64,000 nt of DNA from the NCBI RefSeq assembly GCF_004745645.1, contig NZ_SRMB01000001.1:1426001-1490000 (forward strand). Reading direction: 5' to 3'. Every line of letters starts with the position of its first letter. The stretch's first letter is position 1. The DNA comes from Hymenobacter metallicola (GTDB lineage: Bacteria > Bacteroidota > Bacteroidia > Cytophagales > Hymenobacteraceae). Below are positions 10,123 through 19,458 of the stretch, one piece after another. The notes under the pieces were generated by a model. That model ran no database searches. It saw only the letters and a program-made list of their open reading frames with translations, and was not told the DNA's origin. The translations under genes and the position numbers were made by a program.

Positions 10123-11466
10123 TTACTTGCCGCGCATGCCCATCATTTTGGCCATTTGCTGCATGCCGCCTTTAGTGCTGCTCATCTTGTTCATGGTGCG
10201 CATCACCTTGCGCATGTCCTCGAACTGCTTCATCAGGTTGTTGACCTGCTGAATATCGGTGCCGGAGCCCTTGGCCAGGCGGCGGCGGCGCGAACCGTTG
10301 AGCAGCTCGGGCTGGGCGCGCTCCTGTGGGGTCATGCTCTTGATGATGGCCTCGATTGGCTTGAAGGCGTCGTCGTCGATGTCCACGTCCTTGATGGCCT
10401 TGCTCATGCCCGGAATCATGCCCACCAGGTCCTTGAGGTTACCCATCTTCTTGATCTGCTCGAGCTGGGAGAGGAAGTCGTCGAAGTTGAACTGGTTTTT
10501 GCGGATCTTCTGGTTGATGCGCTTGGCCTCGTCCTCGTCGAACTGCTGCTGGGCGCGCTCCACGAGCGAGATAACGTCGCCCATGCCCAGAATCCGCTGC
10601 GCCATCCGGTCGGGATAGAACATGTCCAGGGCTTCCATCTTCTCCCCCGTGGAGATGAACTTGATGGGTTTTTCCACCACGGCCCGAATCGAGAGGGCGG
10701 CACCACCGCGGGCGTCACCGTCGAGCTTGGTCAAAACCACGCCGTCGAAGTTCAGCCGGTCGTTGAAGGTCTTGGCCGTGTTTACCGCGTCCTGACCCGT
10801 CATGGCATCTACCACAAACAGGGTTTCCGACGGGTTAATCGAGCGTTTTACCAACTCGATTTCGCGCATCATCTGCTCGTCGACGGCCAGGCGGCCGGCG
10901 GTGTCAATGATGACTACTTTCTTGTTATTCTTCTTAGCGTAGGCAATGGCGTTCTGCGAAATCTCGACCGGATTCTTGTTTTCCGGCTCCGAGTACACTT
11001 CCACGCCCACTTGCTCGCCCAGCACTTTCAGCTGGTCGATAGCGGCGGGGCGGTAGATGTCGCAGGCCACGAGCAGCACCGTGCGGTTTTGCTTCTTGAT
11101 AAAGGTCGCCAGCTTGCCGGCGAAGGTGGTTTTGCCCGAGCCCTGCAAGCCCGAGAGCAGAATCACGGCCGGGTCGCCCTTAAGCACCACATCTTCCTTC
11201 GAGCCGCCCATGAGCAGGGTGAGCTCGTCGTACACGATTTTGGTCATCAGCTGGCCCGGCGACACGGTCGTGAGCACGTCGCGGCCCATGGCCTCGTCCT
11301 TAATCTTGTCGGTGACTTCCTTGGCCACCTTGTAGTTTACGTCGGCATCGACCAGTGCCCGGCGGATTTCCTTGATGGTAGCCGCAACGTTGATTTCGGT
11401 GATGCTGCCCTGGCCTTTAAGGGTTTTAAAGGCTTTGTCGAGCTTGGTACTTAAATTATCGAACAT
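10123..11466 (-). CDS. ffh: Signal recognition particle protein Ffh
   Basis: The 447-residue protein has the N domain (about 1-95), the SRP GTPase G domain with GLQGSGKTT, DTAGR and TKLDGDARGG, and a methionine-rich C-terminal M domain with GMGDVISLVE and the RNA-binding RRRLAKGSGT segment, ending in a Met/Lys-rich tail. It binds signal sequences and SRP RNA and delivers ribosomes to FtsY at the inner membrane. The SRP RNA gene is also in this window at 44.6-44.7 kb. The length is normal for Bacteroidota, and the gene is monocistronic. Confidence 0.98.
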   Translation of the reverse strand: MFDNLSTKLDKAFKTLKGQGSITEINVAATIKEIRRALVDADVNYKVAKEVTDKIKDEAMGRDVLTTVSPGQLMTKIVYDELTLLMGGSKEDVVLKGDPAVILLSGLQGSGKTTFAGKLATFIKKQNRTVLLVACDIYRPAAIDQLKVLGEQVGVEVYSEPENKNPVEISQNAIAYAKKNNKKVVIIDTAGRLAVDEQMMREIELVKRSINPSETLFVVDAMTGQDAVNTAKTFNDRLNFDGVVLTKLDGDARGGAALSIRAVVEKPIKFISTGEKMEALDMFYPDRMAQRILGMGDVISLVERAQQQFDEDEAKRINQKIRKNQFNFDDFLSQLEQIKKMGNLKDLVGMIPGMSKAIKDVDIDDDAFKPIEAIIKSMTPQERAQPELLNGSRRRRLAKGSGTDIQQVNNLMKQFEDMRKVMRTMNKMSSTKGGMQQMAKMMGMRGK

Positions 11467-11747
11467 CGGTAGATGTGCTGCTTAGTTTCGTGGGGAATAG
11501 GACGGCCGCAACGCTATAAGGCCCCGGCAGCCGACTGTTTGGCAGAAAGAAGAAGACGGCAAAAGCGCCTTTCAACCAGCACCAGCCCCGATACAGGCCA
11601 GCCTCCGGGTTAAAATTTCCTTCTGCCATAACAGACAAGATACGCGAAACGTCGCCGTTCCGCGCCCAAAATTAGCCAGAAAACCCCAAAAGCCAGCCGC
11701 TGCTTACCTTCGCGCTCCGAAACTGCTTAAAATCCTTCGTCTGCCCC

Positions 11748-13046
11748 ATGCGTCTGCTCGTTATTACTTATTACTGGCCACCCTCCGGGGGCGCCGGCGT
11801 GCAGCGGACGTTGAAGTTTGTAAAGCACCTGCCCAGCTTCGGCGTGCAGTGCACCGTGGTGACCGTCGACCCCGAAAAGGGGGCTTACCCGGTGCTCGAT
11901 GCGTCGTTAGCGGCCGAGGTACCGGCCGGGGTGCGGGTTATTCGCACGGGCACGTCCGAGCCGTTTGGCTCGTACAAAAAGCTTACCGGCCGCCAGCAGA
12001 TTCCCTACGGGGGCTTTGCCAACGAAAGCAAGACCAGTCTGCAGCAGCAGTTTTTCAAGTTTGTGCGCGGCAACGTGTTCATCCCGGACCCACGCCGGGG
12101 CTGGAACGGGCACGTGCTACGGGCCGTAGCCGAGCTACTAGCCCAGGGCGAAACCTTCGACGCGGTCCTGACCAGCTCGCCGCCCCACTCTACCCAGCTT
12201 ATCGGGCTGGCCCTGAAACAACGCTACGGCCTGCGCTGGCTGGCCGACATGCGCGACCCGTGGACCGATATTTACTACACCAAGGAGCTGAACAAAACCC
12301 GCCTGGCCCGCTGGCTCGATGCCCGCTACGAGCGGCAGGTACTGGAGCAGGCCGATGAGGTGCTGGTCACCAGCCCCGATACCAAACGCCTGTTTCTGGG
12401 CAAGTCGCCCCAGCTGACGGCCGCCAAGTTTCATGTCATCCCCAACGGCTACGACGAGAGTGACTTTCGCGCGCCTTCCACCCCGCCCCAGGACGCGCTG
12501 CTGATTACCCACACCGGCACGATTTCGGAAACCTACCACATCGAGGAGTTTCTGCGGGCCTGTGCCGAGTGCGCCCGGCGTCATCCTGCGGTGCCGCTGC
12601 GGCTGCGCTTCGTGGGCAAAGTTTCGGTGGGCGTACAGGCCCAGATTGCCGCCGCGGGCCTGGCCGAGCGGACCGAATTCGTAGCCTTCGTGCCCCACGA
12701 CGAGTCGGTGCGCTACTTGCTGCGGGCCTCGGTGCTGCTGATGGCCATTCCGGACGTAGACCACAACTTCGGGATTCTGCCGGGCAAGGTGTTCGAATAT
12801 CTAGCCGCCAACAAGCCCATTATCTGCATTGGCCCGGTGGGCTCGGATGCTGACAATTTGCTGCAGGAATGCAGTGCCGGCCGCGCCTACGCCTACGAGG
12901 CCTACGACACGATGCTGGCCTATCTGGAAGAGCTGGCCCGGCACTGGCAGCAGAACTCCAACCTGGATTTGCCGGTCCTGAACCACGCCCGCTACTCGCG
13001 CCGGGCGTTGACGGCACGGCTTGCCGAGCTGATTACCAAATCCTAA
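11748..13046 (+). CDS. GT4-type glycosyltransferase
   Basis: The 432-residue GT-B protein begins ITYYWPPSGGAGVQRTLKF, the acceptor-side motif of group-1 glycosyltransferases, and has SSPPHSTQLIG in the first Rossmann domain. The second domain contains HTGTISETYHIEEFL and the donor-binding stretch FGILPGKVFEYLAANKPI (with the E of the EX7E-like motif). It should transfer a sugar from a nucleotide donor in the cytoplasm during glycan assembly. It is the first gene of the surface-glycan locus. TACCTTCG near 11706 is one mismatch from the -7 consensus. It converges on the FkbH-like gene with 28 bp between stops and no visible terminator. Confidence 0.9.
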   Translation: MRLLVITYYWPPSGGAGVQRTLKFVKHLPSFGVQCTVVTVDPEKGAYPVLDASLAAEVPAGVRVIRTGTSEPFGSYKKLTGRQQIPYGGFANESKTSLQQQFFKFVRGNVFIPDPRRGWNGHVLRAVAELLAQGETFDAVLTSSPPHSTQLIGLALKQRYGLRWLADMRDPWTDIYYTKELNKTRLARWLDARYERQVLEQADEVLVTSPDTKRLFLGKSPQLTAAKFHVIPNGYDESDFRAPSTPPQDALLITHTGTISETYHIEEFLRACAECARRHPAVPLRLRFVGKVSVGVQAQIAAAGLAERTEFVAFVPHDESVRYLLRASVLLMAIPDVDHNFGILPGKVFEYLAANKPIICIGPVGSDADNLLQECSAGRAYAYEAYDTMLAYLEELARHWQQNSNLDLPVLNHARYSRRALTARLAELITKS

Positions 13047-13074
13047 TCAGTTCCCGAACCAGCCCTGCAATGGC

Positions 13075-14919
13075 CTATTTCAGCAGCTTGCCCAAGAAGC
13101 CTTTCAGCTTGCCGGGGACCCGGCTGGCTACTTCGGCGCGCAGATCAACCCAGGCTGAGCGGCCGAGCTGCTGGCCCTGCCACTGGCCGATGGCCTCGGC
13201 CGTGCGCTGCGCCAGGGTGCGGTAGTGCTGGCGCTGGTAGTGGCGCAGGTTGTTGGTCACGTCGGCCGGGGTCTGCACAAAGCCGCGTACGTCGATCAGG
13301 AAGCAGTTGGCGGCCGTCGCCACAAAGTCGGCCAGGGCCTGGTTCATAACCTTGTGTCGGTTCAGGGCGCCGGTTTCGCCCGAGCCGGGCACTTCAATTT
13401 CGGCCCCATTGAGAAAGAAAATCGGGACGGCAGCCGGAATCTGCTGGCGCAGCCACTGCAGGTTTTCCTGAAAACGAGCCGGCGAAATCTGCCCCTGAAA
13501 TGTATAGTCCTGCTGAAAGCGGCGCAGAAAGGCTTCGTCCATGCCGCGGAAGCGGCGCTGCGCGTACTTGGCGGCCTGCGTAGCCGGGTCGGCGGCCATC
13601 AGGTTCTGGTAGCCGCCAAAGGGAATTTCCCGGCCGGTAGCGGTTTCCCGGTAGATTTCCTGGGTATAGTCCATCAGGGGACTGTAGACCAGCACATTGT
13701 AGTCGGCCGCCCAGAGCCGAGTGTCAAACGCCTCGCGGCCCAGAAAAGGCAGGCCCGCCGCTAGCCGTTCTTTCTCGGCGGCGGGCAGCTCCCGGCCCTG
13801 GCGCAGCAGCACGGTATGCTCCACGTGCACCGGAATCTGGTTTTCATTATTGAAGTTGAACTCCTCCGCTACCGTCAGCTCGTAGGCCTGCAGAAACGGC
13901 GTGAGCTGGCCCAGGTCGCAGCCGCCCTTGAGCAACACCCGCAGCTTGTCAGCCGTGGGCTTAGCCGCCGATTCGGCCTCGGCCGCACCCTCCAGCGGCA
14001 GGGTCTGAACCGTAATCCAGTCGGGGGTATCGGTGGTATTGAGCTCGGTAGCCACTTCGCCCTGTACTTGCAGCGCGGGAAAGCCCAGCCAGGCGTAGGT
14101 AAACTGCTCGACGCCCAGGTGCAGAATGCGGCAGGAAAAGACCAGTTGCTCCAGGCGGTTTTCGGCCCGATTCAGGCAGTACACGCCCACCAGGCCGTAG
14201 TCGCCGAAGCGGTCCTGGACCCGCACCGTGCCCCAGCGCTTCTGTGGGTTGAGCAGTTCGGCCCCCACGCTGTCCTGACTGACGCGCTGCTTGGTGAAAT
14301 TCAGTTGATTGGAGCGGTTAATCAGCTCTTCGATCCGGGCCAGGTCGGGCAGCACCTGCGCGCCCTCCCGGAACTGAATCTGCACCTGGGAGTCGCGCAG
14401 AAAGGCCAGATTATCCTGGTAGCCGGAGCGGGCCTGCTGCTGGCGCTCCAGCAGCTTGTACTGCTCGAGGCGGCTGAAGGCAGGGTCGGGCTTGCCGCTG
14501 GCGCGCAGCAACGGGGCCAGGTGCGGCAGGTCGGTGGGGTCGGCTACCTGCAGCTGGGGGTTGTAGTACTGCGCTTCGGCCCGGTTGATGGGGTTATCGT
14601 CCAAGAACAGGGCATTGGGGGCCCGCAGCTGCATTTTTTCCAGCAGGTCCTTAATAATGGGTCCCTTGGGCTGCCAGCTGATCTGGGGGAAGACGAACAG
14701 GTCGCGGATACCGAGCTCGACTAGTTTGGCCTCGGCCGGGGCAAAGTCATTTTTGGAAACGATGGTGTGGACAATGCCCCGGGCAGCGGTTTCGCGCACC
14801 AGCGCCAGATTGTCTTCCAATGCTTCAACCGCTCCTTCCGAAAGCGTGCCCCGCCAGAAGGTGTCATCCAGGTCCCAGATAACGACTTTGACGGGTTCGG
14901 GAAAAGCGAAATCGGACAT
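13075..14919 (-). CDS. FkbH-like HAD-IIIC protein with C-terminal SGNH-like domain
   Basis: The 614-residue protein starts with the HAD motif I VIWDLDDTFWRGTL and has motif II-IV features (TIVSKND, FLDDNPINRAEA) across about residues 1-160. A GNAT-like middle region at about 170-290 follows, as in FkbH proteins. The C-terminal half resembles an SGNH esterase/acyltransferase fold: GGCDLGQL early, FFLNGAE in the middle, and a late NNLRHYQRQHY. FkbH relatives load glyceryl units from 1,3-bisphosphoglycerate onto a carrier protein; no carrier-protein gene is visible here. ATG at 14919 was preferred to TTG at 14928. It is divergent from pseB, with facing promoter elements only 22 bp apart. Confidence 0.82.
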   Translation of the reverse strand: MSDFAFPEPVKVVIWDLDDTFWRGTLSEGAVEALEDNLALVRETAARGIVHTIVSKNDFAPAEAKLVELGIRDLFVFPQISWQPKGPIIKDLLEKMQLRAPNALFLDDNPINRAEAQYYNPQLQVADPTDLPHLAPLLRASGKPDPAFSRLEQYKLLERQQQARSGYQDNLAFLRDSQVQIQFREGAQVLPDLARIEELINRSNQLNFTKQRVSQDSVGAELLNPQKRWGTVRVQDRFGDYGLVGVYCLNRAENRLEQLVFSCRILHLGVEQFTYAWLGFPALQVQGEVATELNTTDTPDWITVQTLPLEGAAEAESAAKPTADKLRVLLKGGCDLGQLTPFLQAYELTVAEEFNFNNENQIPVHVEHTVLLRQGRELPAAEKERLAAGLPFLGREAFDTRLWAADYNVLVYSPLMDYTQEIYRETATGREIPFGGYQNLMAADPATQAAKYAQRRFRGMDEAFLRRFQQDYTFQGQISPARFQENLQWLRQQIPAAVPIFFLNGAEIEVPGSGETGALNRHKVMNQALADFVATAANCFLIDVRGFVQTPADVTNNLRHYQRQHYRTLAQRTAEAIGQWQGQQLGRSAWVDLRAEVASRVPGKLKGFLGKLLK

Positions 14920-15049
14920 GATAGACAAGGAGTTTGGAGGTACGGCCCCCTACTGGTAGCGGGTTTGGGCCGGGCCGCAGGTCGGCTGGATCTTGGCTAG
15001 AAGCAAACCAGGTACTGCTACTGACCGGGGCGCACGGCGGTATAGAATA

Positions 15050-15087
15050 CAAAAGTACGGAAGCTAGGTTCGGAATGCCTACTTTTG
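15050..15087. promoter_or_regulatory. Back-to-back -7 elements of the fkbH-like/pseB divergent promoters
   Basis: CAAAAGTA at 15050-15057 is a minus-strand TACTTTTG (TAnnTTTG), and TACTTTTG at 15080-15087 is the same element on the plus strand. They form an exact 8-bp inverted repeat with a 22-bp spacer. The -33 position of each promoter would overlap the -7 element of the other. Neither has a clear TTTG -33 box. Confidence 0.6.
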
Positions 15088-15129
15088 CCCTCCTTTCGCC
15101 CGCCGGGCGGCAACGGCTTTCCCTTACTT

Positions 15130-16149
15130 ATGAGCCTCGACTTAAATCATAAATCCATTCTGGTGACGGGTGGCACCGGTTCTTTCGGTAAAAAATTCGT
15201 CCAGACCGTTTTCGAGAAGTTTCCGCAGGTCAAGCGCCTGGTCGTCTACTCCCGCGACGAGTTGAAGCAGTACGAAATGTCGCAGGTATTTCCGCACGCG
15301 AAGTACCCGGCCATCCGCTACTTTATCGGCGACGTGCGCGACGGGGAGCGGCTGAAGCGCGCCTGCGAAGGCATCGACGTGCTAGTGCACGCCGCGGCCC
15401 TCAAGCAGGTGCCCGCCGCCGAGTACAACCCGATGGAGTGCATCAAGACCAACATCTTCGGCGCCGAAAACGTCATCAACGCGGCCCTCGACTGCGGCGT
15501 GCAGCACGTTGTGGCCCTAAGTACCGATAAGGCGGCGGCTCCCATCAACCTGTACGGGGCTACCAAGCTGTGCTCGGACAAGCTCTTTGTGGCAGCCAAC
15601 AACATGAAAGGCTCCCGCGACCTGCGCTTCTCGGTGGTGCGCTACGGCAACGTTATCGGCTCCCGGGGCTCGGTGGTACCCTTCTTTTTGCAGCGGCGCC
15701 ACACCGGAGTGTTGCCCATCACGCACCCCGACATGACCCGCTTCAACATCTCGCTCGAGCAGGGCGTGGATCTGGTACTGTATGCGCTGGAACACGCCTG
15801 GGGGGGTGAAATCTTCGTGCCCAAAATTCCGTCCTACAAAATTACGGAGGTAGCCCAGGCCATTGGCCCCGAGTGCAAGCAGGAAATTGTCGGCATCCGG
15901 CCCGGGGAGAAGCTGCACGAAGCAATGATTACGGAAACCGATGCCCTGAGTACCGTCGAGCTGGCCAAATACTACGTGATACTTCCCTTCACCCCGCGCT
16001 GGGACGTGGAGGAGTTCATCAAACACTTCGGCGGAAAGCGCGTCCCCGACGGCTTCCACTACGACTCGGCCAATAACGAGGAGTGGCTCACCGCCGAACA
16101 GATTCGGGAAGAAATCCGCCTGCACGTGGATGCCGATTTTGAGGCGTAA
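15130..16149 (+). CDS. pseB: UDP-N-acetylglucosamine 4,6-dehydratase (5-inverting)
   Basis: The 339-residue extended SDR has TGGTGSFGKKFV as its NAD(P)-binding motif, then YSRDELKQYEM, AAALKQVPAAEYNP and STDKAAAPINLYGATK. In this last motif the modified active-site pattern (Tyr and Lys retained) is typical of PseB/FlaA1 dehydratases. It converts UDP-GlcNAc to the 4-keto-L-altro intermediate, the first step to pseudaminic acid. ATG at 15130 fits the family start; TTG at 15085 lies inside the promoter element. The remaining pathway genes resume at 19459 after an intervening gene on the other strand. Confidence 0.94.
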   Translation: MSLDLNHKSILVTGGTGSFGKKFVQTVFEKFPQVKRLVVYSRDELKQYEMSQVFPHAKYPAIRYFIGDVRDGERLKRACEGIDVLVHAAALKQVPAAEYNPMECIKTNIFGAENVINAALDCGVQHVVALSTDKAAAPINLYGATKLCSDKLFVAANNMKGSRDLRFSVVRYGNVIGSRGSVVPFFLQRRHTGVLPITHPDMTRFNISLEQGVDLVLYALEHAWGGEIFVPKIPSYKITEVAQAIGPECKQEIVGIRPGEKLHEAMITETDALSTVELAKYYVILPFTPRWDVEEFIKHFGGKRVPDGFHYDSANNEEWLTAEQIREEIRLHVDADFEA

Positions 16150-16171
16150 GCCCCAGAACCACCCATAACTG

Positions 16172-16204
16172 AAAAAGGCTCTGCAGTACTGCAGAGCCTT
16201 TTTT
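16172..16204. terminator. Bidirectional intrinsic terminator
   Basis: AAAAAGGCTCTGCAG and CTGCAGAGCCTTTTTT form a near-perfect stem with a minimal loop between convergent pseB and the large T9SS gene. Confidence 0.92.
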
Positions 16205-16234
16205 ATGCATGTTATAGCAAGCTACTTGAGCTGG

Positions 16235-19200
16235 TTATTTCACTACTAGCTTCTGGCTGGCCACCCCGGCCGGGCCGCTGATGCGCAAGGAGTATACGCC
16301 TTGCGCAATACCGGTCAGAGCGAGATGCACCGCACCCTGCTGATTCGGGGCGGGCACGGCTTGCTGGAGCACGGTCTGGCCGAGCGTATTAACCAGGCTC
16401 CACACGCTGCCGGGCTGACGCAGGCTGGCCGGCAAAGTCACTATCACCTCGCCTTGGGCAGGATTTGGATACAGGGTAAGCTGAGCGCTGAGCTGAGCCG
16501 AAGAAGTGGCCAATACTTGCTGGGCGCTGAAAACCAGTGCGAATCGGGTGGCCGTCTGCAGGGGCGCGCTGGTGCTAAAGGTGTAGGAAGCCTGCTGCAA
16601 ATTGGTAACAGCCCCGGTTTGCGCATCGCGCAGGTAAGCCGCTACCCCAGCGGGCAGGTTAAGCAGTTGCGCAGCCGTTATCGTATAGCTGCCGGCTTTG
16701 GGAGCGGAGAGAAACAAGGGCACTGTAACCGGGCCCGCCGTTAGCGTATTGGGCAGCCCGCTGATGGAGAGTGGCTCTCCCCCCGTTTGTACCGCTAGGG
16801 CCGGCACCTCACCGGTCGTGATTTTGTAGGCGTCGTAGGCCGCATCGAAGCCGGCGGTGGCACCTTGCTCAAAGTACACATAGGCTGCATCGCGCCGGGT
16901 TCCGCTCACCAGGTCGAGCTGCACCAGCGGCCGGGTTTCGGGGGCAGCGGGGCGGTTGAAATCGGGACTCAGATAGGTCGTGAGCCGGGCGGAGTTGGTG
17001 AAGTCCAGGCTGCCGGTGGCGCTCGGGTCGCTGACGCGCACGAAGAAGCCTTGCCCGGCGGCAATGTAGCGGGCATCCCCCACCCCGTTCACGTAGCTGG
17101 CGTAGCTGCCGTCGTACTGTCCCGAGGACTTGAACACGTACACCGAGTTGAGCAGGCTGGTCGTGTTGGCCACCATTTGCCTCCAGTCGATTGGCGCCGG
17201 ATAGGGGTTGCCCAACAGGTGCCAGCCACCATCGGGTTCTTGGTTACGGGTCAGGCCGCCGCGGGTGATGGGACCGTTGTTGAGCGTCCCGACGAAATCT
17301 ACCACGCTGGCCGCATCCAGGTTGACGGTGTAGCCCGTGCCGGGGAGCATGCGCTCCGTGGCAGCGGCGGGCGAATACCAGCCGGCGTTGAAACCAGTGT
17401 TGCTTGGTGTTGCGGCCGTCACCAGCCGCTGCTGTTCGTAGCCGTATACCGTTGGGAAAGGCGTTACCAGGGCGGGGTTGGCCGCCGAGTTGTAAGCCGT
17501 ATTGAAGACGGGCGAAAAAGTACCGGTAACCAGGTCGGCGAAGGTAGCGTTGCTCACCGGAGCCGAATAATGCCGGTAGCCCAGGCCGCCGTTGAGACCG
17601 GGAGCAATGTAGCGCTGCACCGTCACGCTGCCACTCACCACGGCGTTGCCGTTGTTGACAACCATTGCCGTACCGGCCGCATCCGACACCAGTGTCAGGG
17701 TGTTGCCGTTGGTGACCAAGTTGTCGTTCAGGGTCAGGATTCCGCGAATCTGCACGGGGCCCGTGAGCGTGGTTGTGGCGCCGGTGGCCAGGGTCAGGCT
17801 GCGGACGCTGAGCAGACGCCCGCCAATGCTGTGCGGACCAGCTTGGCCGATTTGCAACTCGCCGGCCCCCTCGAAAGTCCCCTGATTCACGAGGTCCCCG
17901 CTCAGCTGAAACGTGCCATTCACAGTCATGGAGGCCCCTGCTTCTACCGTAAACGTGTGGGCCGCGGCGCTGGTGCTCAGCACCGGCATGCGGGTAGCCG
18001 TGGCCTTGATAGTTACGTCGTCGGTGCTGCCGGGCACGTAGCCCGCACTCCAGTTGGCCGCGTCGGTATACACTGTGCTCACAGCACCCGTCCATTCATT
18101 GGCGAGCGGAGCAAAGGCGTTGGGGAAGTTAGGCAGGCCTAGCTGGCTTAACCGCCCACCCAAGGCGGGACCAGAATTGCTGTAGTTACAGTTAAGTCCC
18201 AGTGTATTCGGGTTATTAATTACCCCCAATCTGGTGTTGTTATAGAGCGCAACATAGATTTTCCCGTCGGATGCTAGCTGCAACGCCCCAGCATACGCCG
18301 TAAAGGAAGGAGAACTGCCTACCAACGTGAAAGAGGCCGCAATAGCCGAGGCAGAACCGGCCAGCAAATTGAACTGATAAATATCATTGCCATCAAGGGT
18401 TGTTCCGTAGAGACGCGAACCATCGGGCGAAAACTCAACGCCATAGCTCCGATAACTCTGGCTCAGCGGTATATAATTCGACAACTGCCCAGTGGCGTTA
18501 TTGAAATCAAATAGCTCAAAGTTACTGTCCCGCTTGGCCAGTGCCAGCTTGTTGCCAGCTGGCGAAGCTTTCATGTACCCTACTGCGTTGGCATTGCCAA
18601 AAGAACCACCGCCGCCACTGTGTACCGAGCCAATGGCCGTCACTACCGGCGTGGAGGCAATGCCAGAAGCCGATACAAGGTAGGCATAGAAGTTATTCGT
18701 CTGCCAGCCATGAACGATAACCCAGGTATCCTTGCCGTTAGCATGCCGCACGGCAGTCAGTTTTTCCGTAACGGAAATTGTCGAAAGCTGAGTAGCCTTG
18801 GCCGTGACACCGCCAAGCCCGCCTTCCTGGGTCATGTCAATAACCGAGTACTTTAGCCCCCCTACAAGTTGGTTATCACAACCGTCGACTACAAACAGGT
18901 AGTATTTAGCCGGATTGGCGGGGTTGCGCACAATCACAGCCCCCTGCGAAGCCGATTCGTGCCCACCCAAGTTCTGCCCGTTAGGCATTAGCTGATGGTT
19001 ACGATTCCAGACATTGACGCTGTTCGTGTAGAAGAGCAAATTGCCCGTCGGGTCCGAAACCGTGGCCGTGGCCTCATAAGTCACCATGCCGCTGGTAGTT
19101 ACAGCCGCAGGTGTACCAGTTGCAAAGCTTAGCGCGGCATTGTTTCCAAAAAACCAGTTTTGGGTTTCTTTCTGGGCATAGGCGGAGCTATGCCCCAGGC

Positions 19201-19237
19201 AAAAAAACATGAGTAACCCAGTAAAAAGTCTTTTCAT
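16235..19237 (-). CDS. Large secreted beta-propeller protein with T9SS type-A sorting domain
   Basis: The 1000-residue protein has a signal peptide ending SAYAQ. A seven-bladed-propeller-like region follows at about 20-390, including QNWFFGNNAALSF, VEFSPDGSRLYGTTLDG and QLASDGKIYVALY. Next come a beta-helix-like stretch of short repeats (VNGTFQLSGDLVNQGTFEG), a sandwich region, and the type-A sorting domain LTLYPNPAQGEVIVTLP...GIAQGVYSLRIS. It should be exported by Sec and T9SS to the cell surface. No enzymatic motif is visible, so a binding or structural role is most likely. It lies within the pse cluster on the opposite strand, dividing pseB from pseC. Confidence 0.85.
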   Translation of the reverse strand: MKRLFTGLLMFFCLGHSSAYAQKETQNWFFGNNAALSFATGTPAAVTTSGMVTYEATATVSDPTGNLLFYTNSVNVWNRNHQLMPNGQNLGGHESASQGAVIVRNPANPAKYYLFVVDGCDNQLVGGLKYSVIDMTQEGGLGGVTAKATQLSTISVTEKLTAVRHANGKDTWVIVHGWQTNNFYAYLVSASGIASTPVVTAIGSVHSGGGGSFGNANAVGYMKASPAGNKLALAKRDSNFELFDFNNATGQLSNYIPLSQSYRSYGVEFSPDGSRLYGTTLDGNDIYQFNLLAGSASAIAASFTLVGSSPSFTAYAGALQLASDGKIYVALYNNTRLGVINNPNTLGLNCNYSNSGPALGGRLSQLGLPNFPNAFAPLANEWTGAVSTVYTDAANWSAGYVPGSTDDVTIKATATRMPVLSTSAAAHTFTVEAGASMTVNGTFQLSGDLVNQGTFEGAGELQIGQAGPHSIGGRLLSVRSLTLATGATTTLTGPVQIRGILTLNDNLVTNGNTLTLVSDAAGTAMVVNNGNAVVSGSVTVQRYIAPGLNGGLGYRHYSAPVSNATFADLVTGTFSPVFNTAYNSAANPALVTPFPTVYGYEQQRLVTAATPSNTGFNAGWYSPAAATERMLPGTGYTVNLDAASVVDFVGTLNNGPITRGGLTRNQEPDGGWHLLGNPYPAPIDWRQMVANTTSLLNSVYVFKSSGQYDGSYASYVNGVGDARYIAAGQGFFVRVSDPSATGSLDFTNSARLTTYLSPDFNRPAAPETRPLVQLDLVSGTRRDAAYVYFEQGATAGFDAAYDAYKITTGEVPALAVQTGGEPLSISGLPNTLTAGPVTVPLFLSAPKAGSYTITAAQLLNLPAGVAAYLRDAQTGAVTNLQQASYTFSTSAPLQTATRFALVFSAQQVLATSSAQLSAQLTLYPNPAQGEVIVTLPASLRQPGSVWSLVNTLGQTVLQQAVPAPNQQGAVHLALTGIAQGVYSLRISGPAGVASQKLVVK

Positions 19238-19270
19238 AGGTTGTTAAATGTTCGAAAATAAATGCGACAC

Positions 19271-19301
19271 ATAGGATAACTTACACTGAATCGTATCCTA
19301 T
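19271..19301. promoter_or_regulatory. Inverted repeat in the intergenic region upstream of pseC
   Basis: ATAGGATA (19271-19278) and TATCCTAT (19294-19301) are exact inverted copies separated by 15 bp, 34-64 bp from the start of the T9SS gene and 158-188 bp from pseC. The same TATCCTAT occurs at 6951-6958, upstream of the other T9SS gene. It may be an operator. Confidence 0.35.
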
Positions 19302-19392
19302 TTCAGGTAAAGATAAAGCACAGCTAATCGTAGTTCCGCCTCCCTGAAGTTATTTGCCGTAAGGAAGGCCGCGGGAACATTTAACAGCTGGC

Positions 19393-19400
19393 TATATTTG
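19393..19400 (+). promoter_or_regulatory. -7 promoter element of the pseC operon
   Basis: TATATTTG matches TAnnTTTG exactly and lies 58 bp before the pseC ATG. No convincing -33 TTTG was found at the usual spacing. Confidence 0.55.
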
Positions 19401-19458
19401 CGGCCTATCCTGTTAAAACCGTACAGCGTCGCCCTTTCATTCAAGACCTTCCCGTTCC

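Noticed and set aside
10156..11454. Long open frame antisense to ffh
   Set aside because: It is the mirror of a high-GC coding region; ffh is unmistakable and the antisense product is His/Leu/Val-rich without domains.
15075..15129. Earlier starts for pseB (TTG at 15085)
   Set aside because: They fall on the promoter -7 element, and the family N-terminus begins at ATG 15130.
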